This document shows positions 44,362 to 54,241 of a stretch of DNA of 64,000 bases, in pieces (position 1 is the first letter of the stretch; every line of letters begins with the position of its first letter). The notes below the pieces were generated by a model. That model was given only the letters and a program-made list of their open reading frames with translations, was not told where the DNA came from and did no database searches. The stretch is from Oegoconia quadripuncta (taxonomy: Eukaryota; Arthropoda; Insecta; Lepidoptera; Autostichidae). The DNA is taken from the NCBI GenBank assembly GCA_949316235.1, contig OX438750.1, positions 4,850,501-4,914,500 of the forward strand, written 5' to 3'. The translations under genes were made by a program, and so were the position numbers.

Positions 44362-44737
44362 TTTTTTTTTTTTTTTTTTTTTTGATCAGGAACAGTTGCT
44401 GTCAAGCCGATAGGCTTTTTACAGCGTCGCCGGGCGGGTGGGCGAGCGCGGGAGCGCTCTGCCCGTCTCTTGCATACAGTCATGGTGCGCGAAGCGCACC
44501 TTGACTGTATGCAACAGCACGGAAAAAGTTTTTGCAACCGACGCCTAAGGGTGCCCACGGGGGCTCGAACCTCGGCTTAGGGCGTTGCATGGGGGAGTTT
44601 TTAGACTAACATGACTACCATCGCTTCGTAATGTGTATAGTCGAGGAGAAGAAACGACGCAAGAAACTCCTCGACACACAATTTTGAATTTTGAAAAAGA
44701 GACATGAAAAAGGAGAGAGGTGTGTTGTGTTAGTGAT

Positions 44738-47640
44738 CTAATAGCCAAAACGACTAGTGTCGACCGTGTATCGCGTATAGTGAGGCGGTTTGACGCGTAA
44801 AAGCCCCCGCCGGCGAGGGCAGTATATCGGAGATGTCGTTTTGTCGTCAGAGTGACGATGAATAGTGGCTAATGCCTTAGTAGTGTCGTCGTCGGAATCC
44901 GCGAGTACGTGCCGGGGACGCCTTTTCCGGAAGGTAGTCGCCGGTTCGTCGCGGTAAGTGGCGGCACTTACCACGCGTGGGTTGCGATGGTTGACAGCAG
45001 TGTCAAAATATCTTATGGACGCAGCCTTCAGAAAGTGAGCCACGGTGGGAAGCTCTAAGTCTTTGTGCAATTCCTCATTGCGCACGAACCACGGACAGCC
45101 CGTGGCTTTGCGCATGAAGCTGTTCTGAACTTTCTGAAGACTGCGTATTGAAGCTCGCGCAGCGTGGGCAAAGTTGACGCTCGCGTACGTCATTATCGGA
45201 CGTATACAAGTTTTGTAAAGTGTCACCTTATTTCTAAGGGACATTTTACTACTCTTGTTGAGCATGGGGGACAGACGGCCGAGCACCATCGCGGCGCGAT
45301 TGCGCACGCGTCTGATGTGGGCGTTGAAAGTCATCGCCCTATCGAGGGTCACACCCAGGTATTTGACCGATTTACCCCACGGAATGGGGCGGTCGAACAT
45401 GCGAATGGGGAGGAGCTCCGGTCGCCAAGTGCGACGGATAGGCCCCCGAGTGAAGTACACGGCGGTACTTTTCTCGGGGTTTACCTCTATCCTCCACTTC
45501 CGAAACCAGTCGCCCAGGGCGGTGGCCGCGGATTGGAGGCGTTTGGAAAGAAATTCGCGTTGGTGACCGGTGGAGTAGAGGGCAGTATCATCAGCGAATA
45601 GGGCTAATTCTACGTGCGGGTGATGCGGAATGTCGTTGGTGTACAACGAATAAAGCATGGGGGAGAGGACGGAGCCCTGAGGGACTCCGGCTCGAATGGG
45701 ATGGGGAGCGGAGAGAGTTCCCTCGACGCGGTATCGAAAGGACCTGTTCGACAGAAAGTCCCTTAAGATGAGTACGAGACGATCCGGAACACCGAGCTGA
45801 TACAACTTGTATATCAGCCCGTTGTGCCAGACCTTGTCGAACGCTTTCGCCACGTCGAAGAAAAGCGCCCCAGTCCCCCTACAGTTGTGGCGCTTACTGA
45901 GACCCGAGAGTATGTACTCCGTTATGCGGTGTACCTGTTGGACGCACGAGTGTTTGGCCCTAAAGCCAAACTGCTCGTTGATAAGAAGCTCGTTGGACTC
46001 GATGTGGTCCTTCAGCCGTTTGAGAAGGACGCGCTCGTAGAGCTTGGCGAGTGTCTTTAGGAGACTTATGGGACGGTAACTGGATGGGCAGTTACGGGGT
46101 TTGCCGGGCTTTTCAATGCCGATTACAATTGCCTCCTTCCAGACCTGTGGAAAGAGGCAGTTGCTTATCGAGGCATTAAAAATGGCTGCCAGAAGGGACA
46201 GAAGCGCCTCGGGGAAGTGCTTGAGCACTTTGTTGGAGATGCCATCAGCACCAGGGGCTTTCCTGGGGTGTGACGACCCGATAAAGGATTTGACCTCATC
46301 GACCGAGACCGGTGGGAGAGTATCAGAGGGGGGGAGGGAGGTCCTGCGTTCGACCTCGCTGTCCACCTCATCGAGGTGCGCTCGGTCTACAGGGAAAGTG
46401 CTGGGAGAGCATTGGGCCTCGAGACTGTCGGCAAGGCACTCGGCCTTTTCTATGTCGTCGAACGCGGGGGAGAGATTAGGTCTCTCGAGTGGGGGCATAG
46501 GGGAGGTGGTGTCCGCCTTGAGAGATCGAGCCAACTTCCAGTAGGCCAGGTGAGAAGGCTCGATGTCTTTCAACAAGTTGTTCCAGCGAGTCTCACGCAG
46601 CTCATTGATGCGTTTCTTTACGTCCCTCTGTAAAGCGCGCATCCGAGCCTTGTTGGGCTCGCTGGGAAAACTGTCGTAGGCTCGAGTGGCAGCTCTCTTT
46701 GCCCTGATCAGCTCCCTGGCGTCATCGGGCAGGTTCCAGCGATACTCAGGCGTCGCTGGGACCTGTCTCGAACAGTCGCTGATGACGCTCTGGGTGTGGC
46801 CGGTCAGGGCATCGATCGCCGAGACTGTCTCCTCCGCGGTGGAGAGGACCGCGGGGATACGACCGAGGAGGTCCGCACTGGAGGAGGCGAGGGTCTCCTC
46901 GAGCTTCCTCCAGTCGACCACGGTCTTGGTGACGGGGGTGGGGTCGGTGGACGCGCCTAACTGAACGAGTACGGGGCGGTGGTCGGAATTGAGATCGGCC
47001 ATCGTTTCGATGAGCCGCAGCTTAAGGCTTACGTTTTTGAGGATGATCACGTCGAGCACGTCCGGACGATGGTCGACGCGATATGGAAAATGAGTGGGAT
47101 GCATGGGGCCTATGATATCGAAGTCAAGCTCGTCGGCGAGCCTGTCCAGGATAACGCCCTTCGGATTGGGGGCAGTCGAGTTCCAACGTGGGTGTTTGCA
47201 GTTGAGATCGCCAGCCAGAATGACGGCGTCTCCTAGACTGAAGAGCGATTCTAAATCGCTCTCCAACTGCAAGCACGGTTTGGCACAGGACATGTAGACT
47301 GAAGCTATCGTGATGGGCTGATGGCCGGTCATTGCTAAGCGACAGACCGAGGCCTCAATGTTCTCGAGAGGAGGGGTCGGTAGGGGTATGCAGTGCAGGG
47401 ACTTTTTGTAGTAGATAAGAGTGCCCCCCTTAGCGGCGGACACCCTATCGTTCCTAACCAAATTATAATTGGCGATTTTCGGATCGCGGGCAGAAGGTTT
47501 GAGAAATGTTTCCTGCACTAGCATGATATCGACTCGATTGTCGGAGAGAAACTCAGCACACTCCATACGCTGTTGGTAATTGAAACCGTCAGCGTTGAAG
47601 TAGGCTAGAGTTAGGGATCGGGGTTTGACTCTACTCTGCT
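44738..47640 (-). pseudogene. Element C copy 2 ORF2, start codon deleted
   Basis: The endonuclease/RT frame is open from about 47640 down to the stop at 44738, with all motifs seen in copy 3 (QETF, GDLNCKH, SDHRPV, APGADGISN, DVAKAFDKVWH, FADD). The start codon and the TGATG overlap with ORF1 lie in the 196-bp deletion. The first in-frame Met is at 47566, which would drop about 31 residues including Asn22 of the endonuclease. The protein would therefore probably lack nuclease activity even if translated. Confidence 0.88.
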
Positions 47641-49220
47641 GCGTTTGAGAAGGCGGAGGGCGAGGATGGGGGGCGTGAGGCGCGGGGGGCGGTTCTCCTG
47701 ACCGGTGAGGCCGGCGCAGGAGGGGGGTTGGCCGCGGCCGCAGGCAGCTGAACCGGCCTGCGGACCGCGGGTGGAGGCGCGGGGGCGGCGACCTTTGCCC
47801 ACGATGGGCGCAGGTCGGCGGGTGGGGAAAACCGAGTCAGTCCGGGGATGAGGGGCCGCGGTCCGAGCGCAGGGAATTGCGGCCCGGATGGGGGAGGGGG
47901 TCGCGGCCTAGGGGTCGCGGTCGGGGCAGCGGCGCGCTTGGGAGCGGCGCGCCCCCTGCGCGGGGCCATCGGGCATCCGCGGTAATTCGCCGGATGACCG
48001 GTGGCACCGCACAGGACGCAGCTCGGAGGCTCGCTGCATTCCGCCCTGTCCTTGGGACGAGGGCAATCGGGGGTCCCGTGACTGCCGAGGCACTTTACGC
48101 ACCTGGCAGTCGCAAAGCAGTTACGGGCGGAGTGCCCGTAAAGCTGACAGCGGTGGCACTGTCCGGGCGGTCCCTTTTTGTTGGGGGGCTCCACTTTGAT
48201 GCCCGAGAGCGAGCAGACGGCCGCCAGCTTGTTGGCGATCGCCTTCCCTCCCTCGGTCATCGGGAGGATGACCAGCACCATATCGTAAGCCGATTTGGTG
48301 CGGCCATGGAACATGCGGTGGACCTCCAGCGCAGGGAACCCCTGCGCGTTGAGGTCCTCGCGAATCTCCCTAGAGTCGAGCTCTTTGGGGACTCCGCGTA
48401 TAACTACGCGGAAGAGCCGCTCATCCTCTAGGGCGTAAGTGTGAAAGCCGATGGATTCGGCTTTCAGGAGGGCCGTGAAGCGGCGGTGATCGTCCGAGGT
48501 GGGAACCTCGACTTTAATGCCTTGCGGCGTGGTACGGGCGTGCGTGAACGCGATCTTCCTCTCGTTAAGTAGAGAGGAGACGCGGCTCCACTTCGCTTTC
48601 TCCTGTATGAAAACAGGCGGAGGGCGAGTGGAGCGAGGCTGACGGGGAGCCTGTGAGGCAGGCGGGGAGGACGCGCCCGGCGGAGATGCGGGCGCGCGCG
48701 GCGGCGAGGCGGCCGCGAGAGGGGCGGGGGGAGCGGCGACTGCAGCGCTCTTTTTGGGAGGCTGGCCGGCTGAGGTGGAGGAAGAGGCGTCAGATTTGGC
48801 CTTACGCCTCCTCTTCTGCCTCTTTCCCACCGTGACGAACTCGTCCTCGGCGGAAGAAGAGGACGAGTTGGAGTTGGAGTTAGCCTCCGACTCGTAAGAG
48901 TCGGGGGATTCGGCGGACGCCGTGTCCATGCTCTCCTGAGAGCACGGAGACTCGTCCTCCGATGTCGAGGTGCGTTCGCCCCTGACGGGCGAACGCTCGC
49001 GCTCCGAGTGAGCGGGGGAGGGGGAGCGGACGCGCTTAGAAGAAGCGGCCGGTAAATTTGGCGTGAAAACCACGTCCGGCGACAAGGACGGCGCCGCCGC
49101 CTCCGTTGCCGAAACGGCTGGAGCGGAGGGGGGCGCGAAGGCCAGAAGGGCCTCCTGGTAGCTCATACCGAGCTGAGCCAGAAGGGCTGGGAGGCGGGCC
49201 ACGTCAATGACTAAGGCCAT
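47631..49220 (-). pseudogene. Element C copy 2 ORF1, C-terminus deleted
   Basis: ATG at 49220 (MALVIDVARLPALLAQ), identical to copy 3 through the zinc knuckles and the Pro-rich linker. Near 47650 the frame runs over a deletion corresponding to 54058-54253 of copy 3 and ends with a few foreign codons (FSNAAE) after 529 residues. The conserved tail with SVFNVDEIAELAQQLRA is lost. The deletion removes the last third of the linker-tail region and the ORF2 start. Confidence 0.88.
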
Positions 49221-50060
49221 TGCGAGACGAGATGAGCGCGTGAAGCGCGCTTAAAATAGACTTGCGTTAGGCGCAGAGGGGTCCGACGGGTGGGATTGCC
49301 CGCGGATGAGTACTACCCTCCCCGCCGGGTGTAGGCAGGGAGGTTGAGTGCCTATAGGTGAGGCCCTAACCCTCAGGTGTGTCGTGGGCCTCCGCCAATC
49401 TCAATGTGCGGAGGGTGTAAAGCCCTAGCTGCCCGAGGCGAGAGGGTAGCCGGCCGGGAGCGGTCCCGGCAGACGCCCAAACAACACCACGGGGATAGGA
49501 GGGTGGGATGGGTGGTTGGTAGGGCGGACGCACTCTAGCGCACGACTAGGAGACCCCCCAAGGCCGTACGCTAACGCCTTCCGATATTGCGTTTCCCAGA
49601 AGGGGAACCGCGAGGCTCGGGTCAGCCTCCTGCCCGAGACACTGTTGTCCCCTGCCTAAGGGGTGTCTGTCAGGGCGACCACCGCTAGGGGCGGATTTGC
49701 GACGATGCACGAATTCGCGTGAAACAAAAGGGACCTAGAACCCGCAGTGAAAACTGCGCGGCGGTCCCTATGCGCAATAACGTGTACGACGTTATGTCAG
49801 TCGACGCGGCCGGCCGCGGAGTGTCGCTACCGTCGCGGGTGCACGAAGTTGACCGGCGCGGGGTGAACGCGACACGGTTGTGCGGCACGCAGACGAAGAC
49901 ACGGAGCACAGCGGTCGGAGAGCCGCACGGAGCACGACGCACAGCACAGCACAGTCCAGCACACACAGATGGGGACGGTCGGAAGATCGAGCGATCGAAC
50001 GAGCGGCGCGCGGTACGTGCGGTCGCGACGGAGGCGCGGAGCGGAATCGATCCGATTCCC

Positions 50061-50701
<641 letters not shown>

Positions 50702-50802
50702 GGGACTCTTACCGTCTCTTCCTTCTTTCTTTCTTTCGTTCGTTCGTTCGTTCGTTCGTTCGTTCGTTTGATCGATCGATCGATCGTTTTTCCTATACAA
50801 AA

Positions 50803-50818
50803 GGCCCTTTTCAGGGCC
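50803..50818 (+). terminator. Histone mRNA 3' stem-loop (H2A, unit 3)
   Basis: GGCCCTTTTCAGGGCC; ATGTTTC follows at the same spacing as in unit 2 (27 nt). Confidence 0.95.
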
Positions 50819-51115
50819 GCAAAATTTTTCTACTCCCGAGGGAATGTTTCACACGAACGATATCGCTCGATCAAACAACAACAAGAAGAATAATAATAAT
50901 AAAAATTACCATATAGTTGTATTATGTAGCTGCTCCTGAGGAAGTCGTCGCGTGTCTGTCTGTTCGACTTCAGAAGATTGCCGTGCCGTGCGCCGCCACC
51001 ACCATCGGCCAGCTACCAAGCAGTTAAGTAGCAAAGCCAGCAGCGGCAGATAAATATATCCCTGTGGAGTGGAGGAGAGTGTATTACAAAATCTACGAAC
51101 GAACATATCCATGAT

Positions 51116-51168
<53 letters not shown>

Positions 51169-51250
51169 TGATGATGATGATGATGATGATGAGTAAATAA
51201 GACCCACTCTCTGCACACACTGTATACGCAATTATGACCCGAATGATGTA

Positions 51251-51293
<43 letters not shown>

Positions 51294-51343
51294 CACACTC
51301 ATACTGTATACGCAATTATGACCCGACTGTACATTTTTTTCTT

Positions 51344-51374
<31 letters not shown>

Positions 51375-51621
51375 AATGTCACGCACGCACACACACACGC
51401 ACGCGCGCGCGCTTCGTTGGCATATAAAATATTTCTGTATACGCACTTGGGAACCCCGATTGTACTTTTAATTAATCAATGAATCAATCAATCAATCAAT
51501 CAATCATTCTCAATTGTTACACTGACGGAAGTGGGGAAGGGGGGAGGCAGACCGTACCCGTAATTATAATGTGTAGACACTGACACGGTAACCGGTTACT
51601 AGAGGGGAACCGGAGTGATTA

Positions 51622-51628
51622 TATAAAG
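51622..51628 (+). promoter_or_regulatory. TATA box of H2B (unit 3), now upstream of element C
   Basis: TATAAAG, 28 bp before the element C junction at 51650/51651. It is 6 kb from the H2B ATG. It is positioned to start transcription at or within a few bases of the element 5' end. Confidence 0.8.
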
Positions 51629-52483
51629 AAATCCAGAATTTTTTGAATCGCATCGCATTCCGCTCCGCGCCTCCGTCGCGACCGCACGTACCGCGCGCCG
51701 CTCGTTCGATCGCTCGATCTTCCGACCGTCCCCATCTGTGTGTGCTGGACTGTGCTGTGCTGTGCGTCGTGCTCCGTGCGACTCTCCGCCCGCTGTGCTC
51801 CGTGTCTTCGTCTGCGTGCCGCACAACCGTGTCGCGTTCACCCCGCGCCGGTCAACTTCGTGCACCCGCGACGGTAGCGACACTCCGCGGCCGGCCGCGT
51901 CGACTGACATAACGTCGCATACGTTATTGCGCATAGGGACCGCCGCGCAGTTTTCACTGCGGGTTCTAGGTCCCTTTTGTTTCACGCGAATTAGTGCTTC
52001 GTCGCAAATCCGCCCCTAGCGGTGGTCGCCCTGACAGACACCCCTTAGGCAGGGGACAACAGTGTCTCGGGCAGGAGGCTGACCCGAGCCTCGCGGTTCC
52101 CCTTCTGGGAAACGCAATATCGGAAGGCGTTAGCGTACGGCCTTGGGGGGTCTCCTAGTCGTGCGCTAGAGTGCGTCCGCCCTACCAACCACCCATCCCA
52201 CCCTCCTATCCCCGTGGTGTTGTTTGGGCGTCTGCCGGGACCGCTCCCGGCCGGCTACCCTCTCGCCTCGGGCAGCTAGGGCTTTACACCCTCCGCACAT
52301 TGAGATTGGCGGAGGCCCACGACACACCTGAGGGTTAGGGCCTCACCTATAGGCACTCAACCTCCCTGCCTACACCCGGCGGGGAGGGTAGTACTCATCC
52401 GCGGGCAATCCCACCCGTCGGACCCCTCTGCGCCTAACGCAAGTCTATTTTAAGCGCGCTTCACGCGCTCATCTCGTCTCGCA

Positions 52484-54241
52484 ATGGCCTTAGTCATTGA
52501 CGTGGCCCGCCTCCCAGCCCTTCTGGCTCAGCTCGGTATGAGCTACCAGGAGGCCCTTCTGGCCTTCGCGCCCCCCTCCGCTCCAGCCGTTTCGGCAACG
52601 GAGGCGGCGGCGCCGTCCTTGTCGCCGGACGTGGTTTTCACGCCAAATTTACCGGCCGCTTCTTCTAAGCGCGTCCGCTCCCCCTCCCCCGCTCACTCGG
52701 AGCGCGAGCGTTCGCCCGTCAGGGGCGAACGCACCTCGACATCGGAGGACGAGTCTCCGTGCTCTCAGGAGAGCATGGACACGGCGTCCGCCGAATCCCC
52801 CGACTCTTACGAGTCGGAGGCTAACTCCAACTCCAACTCGTCCTCTTCTTCCGCCGAGGACGAGTTCGTCACGGTGGGAAAGAGGCAGAAGAGGAGGCGT
52901 AAGGCCAAATCTGACGCCTCTTCCTCCACCTCAGCCGGCCAGCCTCCCAAAAAGAGCGCTGCAGTCGCCGCTCCCCCCGCCCCTCTCGCGGCCGCCTCGC
53001 CGCCGCGCGCGCCCGCATCTCCGCCGGGCGCGTCCTCCCCGCCTGCCTCACAGGCTCCCCGTCAGCCTCGCTCCACTCGCCCTCCGCCTGTTTTCATACA
53101 GGAGAAAGCGAAGTGGAGCCGCGTCTCCTCTCTACTTAACGAGAGGAAGATCGCGTTCACGCACGCCCGTACCACGCCGCAAGGCATTAAAGTCGAGGTT
53201 CCCACCTCGGACGATCACCGCCGCTTCACGGCCCTCCTGAAAGCCGAATCCATCGGCTTTCACACTTACGCCCTAGAGGATGAGCGGCTCTTCCGCGTAG
53301 TTATACGCGGAGTCCCCAAAGAGCTCGACTCTAGGGAGATTCGCGAGGACCTCAACGCGCAGGGGTTCCCTGCGCTGGAGGTCCACCGCATGTTCCATGG
53401 CCGCACCAAATCGGCTTACGATATGGTGCTGGTCATCCTCCCGATGACCGAGGGAGGGAAGGCGATCGCCAACAAGCTGGCGGCCGTCTGCTCGCTCTCG
53501 GGCATCAAAGTGGAGCCCCCCAACAAAAAGGGACCGCCCGGACAGTGCCACCGCTGTCAGCTTTACGGGCACTCCGCCCGTAACTGCTTTGCGACTGCCA
53601 GGTGCGTAAAGTGCCTCGGCAGTCACGGGACCCCCGATTGCCCTCGTCCCAAGGACAGGGCGGAATGCAGCGAGCCTCCGAGCTGCGTCCTGTGCGGTGC
53701 CACCGGTCATCCGGCGAATTACCGCGGATGCCCGATGGCCCCGCGCAGGGGGCGCGCCGCTCCCAAGCGCGCCGCTGCCCCGACCGCGACCCCTAGGCCG
53801 CGACCCCCTCCCCCATCCGGGCCGCAATTCCCTGCGCTCGGACCGCGGCCCCTCATCCCCGGGCTGACTCGGTTTTCCCCACCCGCCGACCTGCGCCCAT
53901 CGTGGGCAAAGGTCGCCGCCCCCGCGCCTCCACCCGCGGTCCGCAGGCCGGTTCAGCTGCCTGCGGCCGCGGCCAACCCCCCTCCTGCGCCGGCCTCACC
54001 GGTCAGGAGAACCGCCCCCCGCGCCTCACGCCCCCCATCCTCGCCCTCCGCCTTCTCGGCGGAGGACGACTTTGCACTAGTTTGCGATTTCGCCAGCGTC
54101 TTCAACGTTGACGAAATCGCTGAGCTGGCTCAGCAGCTCAGAGCCACCAACGGCATGAGGGAAGAGCGTCTCGCCCTCGCCGTCAAATTTTCGCGTGTTA
54201 TCGCCGCCATCTCCTCCTTTAACACTGAGTCGGCCCGTTGA
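52484..54241 (+). CDS. Element C ORF1: Gag-like zinc-knuckle protein (585 aa)
   Basis: Intact frame MALVIDVARLPALLAQLGMSY. The N-terminus is hydrophobic and helical, followed by an Arg/Ser/Glu-rich region and a basic run KRQKRRRKAKS (possible nuclear signal). The PRE_C2HC-like region covers about 195-350. Knuckles are CHRCQLYGHSARNC (355-368), CVKCLGSHGTPDC and CVLCGATGHPANYRGC. A Pro/Ala-rich linker and the tail SVFNVDEIAELAQQLRA follow. It is homologous to B ORF1 over the central domain, while the N-termini differ. Its TGA (54239-54241) shares its last base with the ORF2 ATG. Confidence 0.94.
   Translation: MALVIDVARLPALLAQLGMSYQEALLAFAPPSAPAVSATEAAAPSLSPDVVFTPNLPAASSKRVRSPSPAHSERERSPVRGERTSTSEDESPCSQESMDTASAESPDSYESEANSNSNSSSSSAEDEFVTVGKRQKRRRKAKSDASSSTSAGQPPKKSAAVAAPPAPLAAASPPRAPASPPGASSPPASQAPRQPRSTRPPPVFIQEKAKWSRVSSLLNERKIAFTHARTTPQGIKVEVPTSDDHRRFTALLKAESIGFHTYALEDERLFRVVIRGVPKELDSREIREDLNAQGFPALEVHRMFHGRTKSAYDMVLVILPMTEGGKAIANKLAAVCSLSGIKVEPPNKKGPPGQCHRCQLYGHSARNCFATARCVKCLGSHGTPDCPRPKDRAECSEPPSCVLCGATGHPANYRGCPMAPRRGRAAPKRAAAPTATPRPRPPPPSGPQFPALGPRPLIPGLTRFSPPADLRPSWAKVAAPAPPPAVRRPVQLPAAAANPPPAPASPVRRTAPRASRPPSSPSAFSAEDDFALVCDFASVFNVDEIAELAQQLRATNGMREERLALAVKFSRVIAAISSFNTESAR

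Larger units (their letters stand above)
44362..50060 (-). mobile_element. Element C copy 2, antisense, in the H1-H2A spacer
   Basis: The tail appears as a T run to 44383. The 5' end lies at 50060, with the family start ATTCCGCTCCGCGCC (complement) ending near 50047. Duplication GTTAACTAACTGTATT at 44346-44361 and 50061-50076. Beyond the family start it carries 13 extra bases that read, on its own strand, GGGAATCGGATCG. This resembles the H2B target end GAATCG plus CATCG seen at copy 3. Sequence variants in ORF1 and ORF2 match copy 3 (51651-57550) and not copy 1. A 196-bp internal deletion removes the ORF1/ORF2 junction. Confidence 0.93.
50702..51650. other. H2A-H2B spacer, unit 3, with H2B TATA box
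   Basis: The same as 32484-33460 but with a shorter (TTCG)n array and shorter T tracts (51254-51290). The H2A stem-loop, (GATGAC)n array, duplicated TATACGCAATTATGACCCGA blocks and H2B TATA box (51622-51628) are present. It ends at TTTTTTGAATCG (51639-51650), where full-length C entered. Confidence 0.87.
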
